This document shows, one piece after another, positions 9,279 to 20,190 of a stretch of 64,000 nt of DNA. Under the pieces are notes generated by a model. That model ran no database searches. It saw only the letters and a program-made list of their open reading frames with translations, and had not been told where the DNA came from. The DNA is from Tetracentron sinense. Lineage: Eukaryota > Streptophyta > Magnoliopsida > Trochodendrales > Trochodendraceae. The DNA lies in contig CM026571.1 in assembly GCA_015143295.1 (NCBI GenBank), positions 33,446,505-33,510,504 on the forward strand, in the 5' to 3' direction. Position numbers and translations under genes: made by a program. Positions within the stretch are counted from its first letter, which is position 1. Every line of letters begins with the position of its first letter.

Positions 9279-10475
9279 CTGAAAATAATGATCTAATCAG
9301 GCTTCCTTTTCCCAGCAGTACTTACATAGAAGTCCACCAATAGCTCCTTGCAGTAATTAACACAACAGTCATCCTTTCAGCAATGTGTGATGACTAACTA
9401 AACTCATAGCAGTAAAACTAGAGAAAATCAGTCACGAAGAAACAGACTTGGCTTTTTAGAAAGCATTCACTCTTGTCATTGAAGTAAATAAGAGAAATTG
9501 CAAAACCAACAACTATAGAAACTTTGAGAACATTAATTGAGTGAGGTCAAATTACAGAGGTTACAGAAACCTAACCGAACTATGATTCCATCCTCTGTAT
9601 CTGATACTGGCTTAAATAGAGAATCTATCATGTCAACTTTTGGTGACTTTGTACGGACATATGCCCTATAACGAGAAACCATTGATCATTGCCTAGAGTT
9701 GACTACCTAAAAAGTTCATCAATATATAAAGCACCAGAATCAAAATGATGATAAAAAGGTGTCTTTTTACATGTTAGATAGTGTTTTCTGTAACCTTGAA
9801 AAATATCCAAATTTTGGCCTAGAGTAGTTGATTGATTGTACACAAAGCAATTAGAGAAGTAAAACACAGTATGTTACCGTAGCAATAGACGATACATCAG
9901 ACTGGTCAGGAGAGCCATGTGAGACATCCATCCTAATGATTATGGTGGGCATCTTAGAAACTAGAGGAATAGAAGGAGATTGTTCAACGGCCATATATAA
10001 ATTTATTCCACCAAGCTGTAGCAGGAAGTTTTGATTTGATCTGTTCAAACATATTCTCAACTCTAACACTTAGGAGGCGGCGCCCGTCTAGACTGAGGAT
10101 TCTCTTCAAATACATCAAATGGGGGATCTCTTCAAAACCATCAAATAGTAGTATACACACCAGAAAAGAACTCACTATTCCTTTCATTTCTCCACACTTG
10201 ATTAGATATCGGCAAAGGTTGCATATATCACAGCGAGCAGAGAAGTTTATAACAGCTCATTACTCAATCCTAGTTGGCTCAACTAGTTTCTACACAAGTG
10301 TGAATCAATTGTCAAGACCACTAAAATCAATATTTCAATTTGGTGAAAAAGCCCATACATGTCATACAAAGATCATCAGGGTAGATCCAACAATACATAA
10401 CGCACAAGTACATACAAATGAGCAAGGATATAAAATACCTTAGGGGCAGACTGAACACGACCTTCAATTTCCGTT
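9279..10475 (-). pseudogene. Captured antisense fragment of an AGO4-clade Argonaute gene
   Basis: Minus-strand exons in order: 10475-10439 (EIEGRVQSAPK, donor GTATTT); 10289-10176 (KLVEPTRIE, two stops, AVINFSARCDI...CGEMKGI, donor GTGAGT); about 10130-10016 (IPPFDVFEENPQSRRAPPP, then after a shift VRVENMFEQIKSKLPA); 10015-9878 (LGGINLYMAVEQSPSIPLVS, then MDVSHGSPDQSD with the first catalytic Asp of the PIWI domain, donor GTAACA); 9706-9576 (VVNSRQ, stop, then RYRAYVRTKSPKVDMIDSLF and KPVSDTEDG); 9347-9279 (ELLVDFYVSTAGKRKPD, stop, IIIFR, donor GTACAC). The text matches the L2-MID-PIWI part of plant AGO4/6/9 proteins, known to me from family memory. Introns are kept, so the capture was at DNA level. 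About 55 codons between KSKLPA and LGGIN are missing. The last acceptor reads AA instead of AG. Confidence 0.88.
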
Positions 10476-11400
10476 TAAATTGAGTATTAATTAATCTAAT
10501 TTATCTCAGCTTTGTACATCCGAGATAAAATGAACCAATTTATGATGTGGTTATGAGTCCAACTTCTATGTTTATGGATAATTACTGCTACCGCGTTACA
10601 GTTGGTTGTGTTTTTGTTTGGCTCAGGAGTATTGAACATGATATTGTTATTTTTATTTCTGCAAAATATTATGTCTATTGCCTATTATTGATGATTTTTC
10701 TACTTATATTGACGAATGTGGGTTGTTTTAGATTATTGCAATAATCTGGAACTCTATTCATTATAATTTTCAACTGTAAGTTCCATAATGATTCTTGCAT
10801 CCCTCAAGGTCATGGTGAATGTGCATGCATTGAAACTTAGATCCCCTGTTCAAGAATGATTGTTGGATAAGTGCATCTCTTACCATCACTATGGACGGAT
10901 TCGTTGTAGATAACGATATACAGTTCCTATGTGGACTAGATAACCTCTAACAGCTGATCCATCCTGGAGGTGAAGAGGAGTAATTGTCTGCAAATGATTC
11001 TTGAATTTTCCGTGTGGACAGTTTGGGAATGCATAATCCCGAAGCATGTCTCAGTCGCTCGTGCACCATCAATTTTGGGAATATCTTCGTCAGTCATCCT
11101 TATTGTTCTCTGGGTACATATTTGGACAGGGAATGCATCTGCCCCTAGTCTGAATTGTGTACTTGGAGAGCCATAGAGAGATGCTACCGAAATTTCCTGG
11201 AAATTATAAAAAGCACGTGCGGTACTGATTCTTGGGGATTATGTATTCCTGAATGGGATAGGAACACCCCACCCAATAAGTATTCAATAATCATGGTGCT
11301 TGCATGCATTACCATAATTATTTTGGTGTCATTTCTATATCATTCACTAATGACATGTATATATTATCTGTTGTTGTTAGTGATTTCGAGACCTGATCAA
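10476..11400. other. CACTA region between AGO fragment and TNP2
   Basis: No recognisable gene. The frame containing TNP2 is open upstream to 11155, but residues before the Met at 11401 are hydrophobic and not family-like, so I take this as leader or intron. Confidence 0.4.
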
Positions 11401-13041
11401 ATGACCATGGATAAAAGTTGGGTTTCTACAAATAGGTGGAGTGATATATATAAAACGGGTGTCAACAATTTTTTAGATTTTACATGTATCCAGTCACCAC
11501 AACCCGGCAGTACCATCAAGTGTCCATGTAATAAATGTAGTAATCGATATTATTACAACCGGAGCAATGTGTACGAACATTTGATTTGTGATGGATTTGA
11601 TAAACATTATGCCACGGCTACATGGATTTTCCACGAGGAAAGACCGCATCCTACATCTTCAACTGTCCAAGTGGTGAGAGACATTAATAACCCGGTAATA
11701 GATGAAATGCAAGAGATGTTGCATGCGGCTTTTGGGCCCAATTGTGCAAACGAAGTGACAGTCGATGGGGGGCCAAGTGAAACAAGAGAGAGTCTCAACG
11801 CTGAAGCTGCAAAATTCTATAAGTTGGTTGAAGATGCCGAACAACATTTGTATCCCGGATGTAAAAAATTAAGTAAACTATCATTTATCATCCGCTTATA
11901 TAACATTAAGTGTCTGAATGGATGGAGCGACAAATCATTCACGATGTTACTTCAGTTACTGAAAGAGGCACTTCCCAAAGGCGAGGCGTTGCCTTCATCC
12001 TTCTACCGAACTAAAAAGATAATCGGGGAATTAGGTCTTGGTTACAATAAGATTGATGCTTGTCCAAACGATTGCATGTTATACTGGAAGGAACATATTG
12101 ATGATATTGCATGTTCCGTTTATGGAATTTCACGGTGGAAGACTGCAGACTCCTGTATTCCGCCGTCATCTAGGAAGGAAGACAAAATTCCCGCAAAGGT
12201 TTTGCGTCATTTTCCATTAAAGTCCAGACTTCAAAGACTTTTCATGTCAGACAAGACAGCTGGTTCCATGAGATGGCATGCAGAGGGTCGGACTCGAGAT
12301 GGGGTTCTAAGGCATCCAGCTGACTCTGAAGCCTGGCAACATCTGGACAAACGATACCATGAATTTTCTGTAGAACCTCGCAATGTAAGACTTGGGTTAG
12401 CAAGCGATGGTTTTAATCCTTTTGGTTCCCTTAGCATCGCGCACAGTACTTGGCCTATTGTTTTGACTCCATATAATTTGCTGCCTTGGATGTGTATGAA
12501 GCATCCTTTTTTGATGATGTCATTACTTATTCCCGATCCTCGTGCTCTTGGAAATGACATTGATGTCTACTTACAACCACTTATAGATGAGTCATTTGAT
12601 CTGTGGACTGATGGCCTACAGACATATGATGCATCAAATTGTCAAAAATTTCAAATGAGAGCAGCATTATTGTGGACAATCAATGACTTCCCTGCATATG
12701 CAAACTTATTTGGATGGAGCACAAAGGGCCGATACGCTTGTCCACATTGCAATCATGGCATCTATTCCCAGTACCTGAAACATGGTCGTAAGTTTTGTTA
12801 TACTGGTCATCGACGATTCTTGGGAGCTAGTCATAGATTTCGCAAGAACAAAGCGTCATTTAATGAACAGTCCGAAACAAGACCTGCTCCTGTTGCACAC
12901 ATAGGGACCGAATTGTTGGGGAAATGTGTAGTCTGAACGTCTAATTTGGGAAGCATAAATTAAACACCTCGAAAGGAAAAAGAGTCCGCGACGATGATGT
13001 AGAGTATATTGGATGGAAGAAGTTAAGTATTTTTTTTCAAA
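11401..13041 (+). pseudogene. TNP2-type CACTA transposase, N-terminal and central part
   Basis: This protein cuts and joins CACTA ends. Starting at the ATG at 11401 (MTMDKSWVSTNRW), the transposase-associated domain runs to about residue 90 with CPCNKCSN. The TNP2 domain follows, with MRWHAEGRT (about 12270), RHPADSEAWQHLD, LGLASDGFNPFG, VLTPYNLLPWMCMK, NDIDVYLQPLIDE, FPAYANLFGWSTKG and ACPHCN. The frame closes at 12934-12936. Between there and 13041 the family sequence continues in other frames (KGKRVRDDDVEYIGWKK, then LPYWEHLL after a shift in the T-run near 13030). Conserved residues are mostly intact, so decay is recent. Confidence 0.93.
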
Positions 13042-13690
13042 TTACCTTACTGGGAGCATCTACTAATAAGACACAATTTGGATGTGATGCATATTGAAAA
13101 AAATATTTGTGATAGTATCACAGGGACGTTATTGAATATTGATGGAAAAACAAAAGACTCTTGGAAAGCACGTCTTGACCTAAAGGAAATGGGTATTAGA
13201 ACTGCACTTCACCCACATGCATTAGGACAAAAAACATATTTACCTGCTGCATGCTTTTCCATGACGACTGATGAGAGAAGTATTTTCTGTAACGTACTAG
13301 CAAATGTCAAAACTCCAGATGGATATGCGGCTAATATTTCAAGATGTGTGAACCTGAAAGAGCGCAAGATAACAGGGTTGAAAAGTCATGATTGCCATAT
13401 TATAATGCAACATCTACTCCCATTGGCATTACGGAAAGCACTACCAAGGAATGTAAATAGACTGTTGATTGAGTTGAGTAGATTCTTCAAAGGGTTATGT
13501 TCTAAGGTTGGCACCGTCGAAGAATTTACAGAACTTGAGGCTGGATGTGCAGTTACACTTTGCAACCTCGAAAGGATTTTCCCACCTACATTCTTTGACA
13601 TCATGGTACATCTAGCCATCTATTTGGCAGGCGAGGCCAGGGTAGCAGGTCCAATACAGTACCGATGGATGTACCCCATCGAAAGGTATG
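13042..13690 (+). pseudogene. TNP2 transposase, DUF4218 region
   Basis: The frame resumes with KLPYWEHLLIRHNLDVMHIE and runs through CDSITGTLLNIDGK, the DUF4218 block (SHDCHIIMQHLLPLALRKAL, LCSKVGTVEEF, CNLERIFPPTFFDIMVHLAI, GPIQYRWMYPIER). It ends at a donor GTATGT at 13686. This is the normal segment after the TNP2 domain in CACTA transposases. The Met at 13078 is internal and not a start. Confidence 0.9.
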
Positions 13691-13785
13691 TGTTACGCAT
13701 TGAAAATTGTATTTCCTGCAATATGTTACTAAGTTAGTCATATTCTGTCATATGACGTTGACATTGTTATGTTCTGTGTATAACA

Positions 13786-14759
13786 GATATCTCCATACAT
13801 TGAAATCATATGTCTGTAACAGAAGTAAACCAGAAGGTTCTATAGCAGAGGGATATCTTGCTGAAGAATGTGTCACTTTTTGCTCAAGGTATGTGCAAGA
13901 TGTTGAAACAAAGTCCAACCGTGTAGCTCGCAACTATGATGCAGATGTGGTTGGGACATACAACAGCTTGTCAATCTTTTCTACATCGAGCCGTGCTATA
14001 GGAAAGGCGGTGACTGCATATTTGTCTGATGAAGTATCTAAACAAATACACTGTTATGTCTTGTTCAATTGTCCTGAAGTAGCACCATTTATTGGGTAAC
14101 GCGACTCCACTCTATATTTATATTCATTGAAAGCACCTGCAAGTGGTATGTGCTAATTAACTATGATTTTTGAAATGCAGGGCACACTTGGAAAAAGTAA
14201 TGCTTGAAAATCCACATAGGTGGCAAGTAGTCATTGACCGCATCCATAATAGAGATTTTCCAAATTGGTTTGCATCCAATGTTAGTAATATATGAAAAAT
14301 ATGTTTAAACTGAGAACAAAGTATCTATTTGTGAATGTTGACTAACATCAATTTTCCTATACACTCATAGGTTACTATGTTGAGTGGTGGAAGTTCAAAC
14401 CATGTACGTCATGATCTAAAACGGCTGACTCGTGGCCCATCGAAGATTGCATTGAGCTTTCAACTGTTTGTCATGAATGGCTTTCGGTTTTGAACGAAAT
14501 CGGTTGACTATACCAAGAAGACACAAAATAGCGAGGTGGCTTTGACCGCAGACACACCGCGGACAGGCGATGTTACATACTATGGCGTTTTGAAAGAAAT
14601 AGTTCAAGTGGACTATTACGAAAGAAGAAATTTTGTGTTATTTAAGTGTGATTGGGTAAATGTTATGTCAAAAGGTATGGGCATCAAGGTAGATGAATTC
14701 CAGTTGACAGTTGTTAATCTGGAACGGATGCTAAAAATCGATGAACCTTTTGTGCTTGC
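13786..14759 (+). pseudogene. TNP2 transposase, C-terminal exons (DUF4216) up to the copia insertion
   Basis: After acceptor ATAACAG (13785) the protein continues LKSYVCNRSKPEGSIAEGYL, CVTFCSRY, then exons from about 14181 (HLEKVMLENPHRWQVV) and 14371 (SGGSSNHVRHDLKRL, NGFRF then a TGA). The DUF4216 part follows (DVTYYGVLKEIVQVDYYERR, VLFKCDWV, DEPFVLA). At 14760 it is cut by the copia element; LASQAMQVFYVEDPLEKD resumes beyond it at 21892. Family sequence on both sides of the insertion joins precisely across the CTTGC duplication. Confidence 0.88.
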
Positions 14760-15410
14760 TGTAAAGTCCATGTTTTTGTATTGGCATATTCCGGTGTAAA
14801 AACAAGTGAGTCTAGGTATCTAGGAGTAGTTCTTGTGTCATTGCCGTCAAGCATCCACGACAAGTGAAGTTGAAGCGCTTTGAAGAATCGCTTGATCCAC
14901 TCGGATGATCATTTCCTTTATAGGATGGTAAGTGACCTAGATATCATGTGGCCATAGGTGGGATTTGACCTAGAATAATCCTAACTTGATGCCTTAAGTG
15001 GTAAAAGTGTCCTAGTCTAATCATACGGACCCTAGGTGATGACATAAGTAGTGCAAAACAAGTTAACAATGCTAAAAGGTTGCTTGTTTTGCGCATATCT
15101 CCAAAACCGTAGATTAGATTTTGCTCTATAATATGTCAAATTGACCGTGTCAAAAATAGCTACAACTTTCATGAGGGGACCGAAATCTGGAAATGAAGTT
15201 TTAAACCCTAGGTGATGAGATAAACAGTTCAAAACTTGTTTTAAAATCTGAAATTTTTTCAAAAAACCAAGGTTGCTTGTTTTGGGTGTATCTCACAAAC
15301 CGTATCTCAGATTTTGCTTTATATTATGTCAAAATGACCGCGTCATAAAGAGCTACAACTTTTGTGAAGGGTGCAAGACCCAAAAATGAAGTTTGAATTT
15401 CGGGTTGGCA

Positions 15411-15566
15411 CCTCAGGGTCGACCCTGACCATTTTGGGTAGACCCTGGGTATAGCAATATTTGTACCAGATTTTTTGGTAGAGAGTAATTTTTTTAAGGG
15501 TCGACCCTGAGGACCATCCGGTCGATCGAAAGGCACCATCTGGTCGACCGAATCTGCCCCATGGGT
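15411..15566. repeat. GTCGAC palindrome cluster, copia 5' LTR
   Basis: CAGGGTCGACCCTGA (about 15413), AAGGGTCGACCCTGAGG (15496), CCGGTCGATCG, TGGTCGACCGAA and ATGGGTCGACCCTGA occur within 160 bp. The 3' LTR has the same set at 20867-21021. Confidence 0.85.
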
Positions 15567-15662
15567 CGACCCTGATATGTGGGTTTTGCTAAAACGATTC
15601 CTTGGTTCCTTCTTTGGTTTTTAACCTAGTTTAGCAACTTCTAAGCATGGTTTTCACTTCCC

Positions 15663-15672
15663 TATTTATATA
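15663..15672 (+). promoter_or_regulatory. Probable TATA box, copia 5' LTR
   Basis: TATTTATATA 100 bp after the palindrome cluster. The same sequence is at 21112-21121 in the 3' LTR. Confidence 0.6.
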
Positions 15673-16444
15673 GAACCCTTCCACTTCATGGAGTACAACT
15701 TAGGGAGTGTGTGGAGAGGGTTTTTAAGTTCCTCCAGAGGTTATAAAACCTATGAAAATTGGTGCTCTCCTCCCCTTTTGTTAATGCTTTTAACCTAGAG
15801 TTTGCAAGCCCAAAGTTCGACTTTTGCTTGTTTGGACTTGTGCATTGAAGGAGTCCATCTAGGTGATGATTCTTATAAAACCATCAAACCATTCTGGATA
15901 GAACACCTTGGCCGGAGTGTTTCGGAGCTTTTGCAAAGGAGATCGAATCGAGAAGGATTGTGGTAGAGTGATTTGGTCGGTGGATTCCGAAGCCGTCATT
16001 GACGGAGATCGATTGGAAGATCGTTGACTGTTTTCGAGACACAAAGAGAAGTACAAATGGCTGCGGTTGATCACGAAACTTGAGAGTACGTGATGAATTT
16101 TCAAGGCATGGAGGACTAAGAACTGAAGGATCATGATGTCGAGTCCGAAGGAGTCAAGTTCGAGTCTTGTAAGTTCTTGTTTACTTTGTCTTAGTGGATT
16201 CTCATGGCTGGACTAGGTCCCGTGGTTTTTCCCGGAAGGGTTTCCACGTAAAAATCTTTGTGTTGTGGTTTGCTTGGTTTTCCTTACTCCGCACTTAAAT
16301 TTTATCATCTCTTAACTAAATAACTTAATTGTTAAAATCATAGAAAGGGTTGATAGACTTATAGGAAAACCTATTCATCCCCTCAACTTTGTGAGTTCTC
16401 AACTCAAACATAGATTTGGGATTCACCGAATTAATTTTTTCAAT

Positions 16445-16456
16445 TGGTATCGAAGC
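16445..16456 (+). promoter_or_regulatory. Primer binding site of the copia element
   Basis: TGGTATCGAAGC two bases after the LTR end resembles the initiator tRNA-Met site TGGTATCAGAGC used by most plant LTR elements. Confidence 0.8.
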
Positions 16457-16498
16457 AGGTTCACTTACTTTTTAGTGTGATCTTGACTCATATTTTCA

Positions 16499-18193
16499 GT
16501 GAATATGAATCTCCAAAGAGAGAGAAGATCCATCACTTGTCCCCCATTATTTGATGGGAATAATTATGCCTATTGGAAAGCTCGAATGGGAGCGTTTCTT
16601 AAATCATTGGACGAGAGAGTATGGTTCTACATTGAACAAGGTTGGACCCATCCAACAAAGACCATAAATGATCAGACCATCCCTAAACCTTCTTCTGAAT
16701 GGACCAATGTAGAGCTTGAGAGTTGTAGATGGAACAGTAAGGGTCTAAATGCAATCTTCGCTGTTGTCACACTCGAAGAATTTTGACGTATTGCTACATG
16801 TGACACTTCGAAAGAGGCATGAGACATTCTTCAAATTACCCATGAAGGGACTACAACTGTCAAGATCTCCAAACTTCAATTACTGACCTCTAAGTTTGAA
16901 AAGTTGATGATGGATGATAATGAAACTTTTGATAGTTTTTATGCCAATCTGAGTGACATTGTCAATTCTAGTTTCAATCTAGGGGAAAAAATTCAAGAGT
17001 CCAAAATTGTGAGAAAAGTTTTGAGATCTCTACCTGAGAGATTTTGATCGAAGGTTACCACCATCGAGGAGAGCAAAAATGTTGATGCTCTCAAACTTGA
17101 AGAGTTGGTTTCTCTCCAAACCTATGAGTTAAATCTGAATCCATCTAAGAAACCAAAATCCATTGCCTTGAAGTCCATCAAGGAATCCATAGATGGTTCA
17201 GATAGTGACTCTAAGGATGAAGAAGAAGAGTTGGCTTTGTTTGCTAAGAAATTCAGAAAATTTTTGAAACTGAATAAGAGATTTAATTCGAAAGGACAAA
17301 AATCTTTTGAAAAGCCCAAGTCCAAGCACTTTGAAAACAAGAAACATTTTAAAAGTGTGGACAAGAAATCCCAAGGTGTTCAATGCTATGAATGCTAAGG
17401 CTACGGCCATATTGCCGCTAAATGCTCCAATAAGAAAATATTTAAGGGCAAGGCAAGGGATGACAGTGAATCTGAATCTAAAGAATCAGATAGTTCTTCT
17501 TGTGAGGAGACTAGGGGTTATGTGGCCTTCACTGCATCCTTATCTGGGATTGAGGAATCTTCTTCAAATGCTGTGAGTAACCAACTCTATAGGGATGGTG
17601 AGGAGGATGATGTGAGTCAGAATGACTCAGATTCTGAGGGAGACCTTGAGGCAACCTATGATGAACTATTTCAGGAATGCCTAAAGCTGAAAAAGGTTCA
17701 GTTTTCCATGTCCAAAAAGATCAAATCTATTGAAATGGAAAAAGATGCCTTAGACCAAGTGGCTTCAGGGTTGAGAGCTCTTGTGTCACAGCTTGAGGAA
17801 CAGAAGGCTCCCCTCCTTGCCAAGACTCAGCTACTTGAATCTGAATTACATGTTTGTTTTGATGAAAAGACAAGTCTTGAAATCAAGTTGGCTGAACTTG
17901 AGCAAAACCAGAGGTGTAGAGATGTGAAAGGAACTCCATCCACCTTGAACACTGAGCCTGGTGCTAAAAGGCACCCTCCTGCTAAAGGGAAAGACCCTTC
18001 TATTCAGAAATTCATTCCTACATGTCATAATTGTGGAGTGAAGGGTCATATTAAGCCTCGATGTCCTAAACTTCGAAGAATGCCCAATCATAGTTCAAGG
18101 AACCAACAAAACTTTAATGAGAATCTTCAAAGGAGAGTTGAGGTCCTAGTGGAGAAGTCTAGGAGTTTGTGTGAAGATGGCTCACAACTCTAG
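16499..18193 (+). pseudogene. Copia gag, one frame broken by stop codons
   Basis: A single reading frame spans the region from about 16505 (MNLQRERRSITCPPLFDG, NYAYWKARM) to 18193. It is interrupted by TGA at 16784, another TGA near 16820, TGA near 17046 and TAA at 17396. The gag core (WFYIEQGW, FETFDSFYANL-like text, VRKVLRSLPERF) matches Ty1/copia Gag of SIRE/Maximus type. Two CCHC motifs are present: CYEC, stop, GYGHIAAKC (17385-17430) and CHNCGVKGHIKPRC (about 18022-18063). An acidic Ser/Asp/Glu region and a coiled-coil-like segment (MSKKIKSIEMEKDAL) lie between. Stops probably arose before this copy moved, or since. Confidence 0.85.
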
Positions 18194-20178
18194 ACAGTGG
18201 CATAGTCATGACACTCCTCATGCTAGATATAGAGGAGGTAACAGGGAGAACCATAATGCCCACCATAATTTTAGGACTCAATCCTGGAAAAGGAAGAACA
18301 GGAGGAAGAGGCGGAAGGTCATACCTACCTCAACTGAAATGGTTAGAAACCATAGGGTCAATCAAACTTCTAAAACCGTTTGGGTGAGAAAGGAAGACCT
18401 GAAGGGCTTCACTTAGCCCGTGCCTGTCATGGCCTAGGGTGTGCTGTTAGTGATATATATTATCTTAGTGCTATGCTATCTATGTATACTAGTATGTTTT
18501 TTCTTTTTACTAGTGTTTATTTGCTTTGGTATGTTTTTCTGTTTTCCTTATTTTGAAAAATCCAAAAATACTGAAAAACCATAAAATCCAAAAAGATTTT
18601 TTTTCATGTTGCCCTTGTTTGACTTGCATGATCTGCATTCCTTGTGTGATCTTTATTTCTATACTTGTCCAAGGTTGAACATGACTTTGTTACTGATTGA
18701 GGATATATCACCTTCATAGTCTCTTGGTTAGGCTGAAAATTGGACCGAACAGTTAGAGACTTATTCATGTGTGTATGCTTTACAAATTTCACATGCACTC
18801 TGACTGATTCTATTGAGAGGTCTATTTTCCAATCTATAGGTGTATGGCTTATCCCTTAAGTGTGACCTTGGATGACCAATATAGAATGACCATATTTGTT
18901 AGTCATCCCCATTTTGTGTATCCTCCATGAGCTTAATTTTTTTGCAATGAAAAGGGCTACCTACTGGGATAGTGTGAAAGTCACTATTTGATGCAAACAG
19001 TATGAAATGGCTACCTAGGCGGACAGTAGGTATCTATCTGGGTCACTAGAGTGAAAGCCTCTGCTGCTAATAGCCAGGACTACCTACCTAGATAGTGTGA
19101 AAGCCATCATTGCATAAAAAGAAATGATAAGATAAAGATCATCAAAATAAATCTTACAATGTTTGGAGGTATTTGACCAAAAGTAAAAGAAAAAATATTG
19201 AGTCAAATAAAATGGAAAAAGGAGCACTAAAATGTAAAACATCAGCATATCTGGATCTAACTAGGTTTGACTTCTAAGATTTATGTCTTCGGGAGTCCCC
19301 TTAGTGGTTAATGTCATACCCTTGGAAAGGGAAAGAAACCTTGATCTAGTATCTTGTTAGACCACCACTACACACAATGCTTCACTTTTGAACTGTTCAC
19401 TAAATATGTCTAAGTGAATTGGCTATGCTTTAGCATTCCATGAAATTTAGTTAGATGGGTATCCTCAGTCAGACTAACTAATCATGTTCTTCATTGGATT
19501 TGTAATTTTAAATTACTACTGCTTGGAATGCTTTTGATCCATGTTTGTGTGGTAGGTGATATTTTTTTTGTATTATTATTATGTGGTCTCTTATTGGTTT
19601 ACCATGGTCCTTTCTAGCATAAATGCCCAGTTTTTGGTGGTATCCTTGATTTTAGGGGGAGAAGATCAGGGTGAGTTGTTGAGGGGGAGTTTTGTGCTTG
19701 AGTTGTTAAGGGGGAGTTTGTGCTTTATATTTCTATCTCGTTCCCCGGTTTTTAGTCCCTCATTGTCTGTTTTGATTGGTTGTACTGTGGTTGCCTTGAT
19801 ATTTCACTTTTGTTAAATTGGTATATTCTTTTTGAATATTAGCTTCCTGCCTTCATTTGGGAATTATGCCAAAAAGGGGAGAATGTTAGGGTAGTATTTC
19901 TCTCGTTCAGTACATTCCTTGCTTCACCTGTGATTACTTATTTTCATATTCCACACATGCTTCACTGGGTATTTTGCTTTTGAGCATGTGCAGGTGCAAG
20001 GTTGCAGCAGACTGATTTTTATTGGCAAGAGCTTAAGTGTCTTAAATTAAGATGATTTGTCGATTGATGTCATGTAAGAGTGTTGGAGTCATGTAATGTC
20101 CTGATTCACATTTTTGATGTGTTTGGGTGAGTTTGTGTCAAGTCATGTACTTCAGTTTGGTTTTGCCATGGAATTGTC
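18194..20178 (+). other. Copia internal non-coding region with repeated AGGGGGAG motifs
   Basis: A basic, Arg/Lys-rich frame ending VWVRKEDLKGFT (18416) is the last gag-like sequence. The rest has no pol similarity. Near the 3' side AGGGGGAG-type purine tracts recur at about 19654, 19681, 19708 and 19875, each like the true polypurine tract. Repeated purine tracts near the 3' end are a SIRE/Maximus habit. Two copies of a CTACCTA...GATAGTGTGAAAG unit are at 18957-19105. Confidence 0.6.
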
Positions 20179-20189
20179 AAAGGGGGAGA
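20179..20189 (+). promoter_or_regulatory. Polypurine tract of the copia element
   Basis: AAAGGGGGAGA immediately before the 3' LTR; primes plus-strand DNA synthesis. Confidence 0.85.
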
Positions 20190-20190
20190 T

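Larger units (their letters stand above)
14760..16442 (+). repeat. 5' LTR of the copia element
   Basis: Begins TGTAAAGTCCATG, ends TTTTTTCA, 1683 bp. It carries a GTCGAC palindrome cluster (15411-15566) about 100 bp before TATTTATATAG. Differences from the 3' copy are scattered substitutions and small indels, including one of about 18 bp near 15060. Confidence 0.95.

Noticed and set aside
10036..10443. 135-residue plus-strand frame opposite the AGO fragment
   Set aside because: Shadow of the antisense Argonaute exons and introns; the minus strand explains the sequence.
11155..11400. Upstream extension of the TNP2 frame as part of the protein
   Set aside because: Residues before the Met at 11401 are hydrophobic and unlike the family N-terminus, which starts with the transposase-associated domain.
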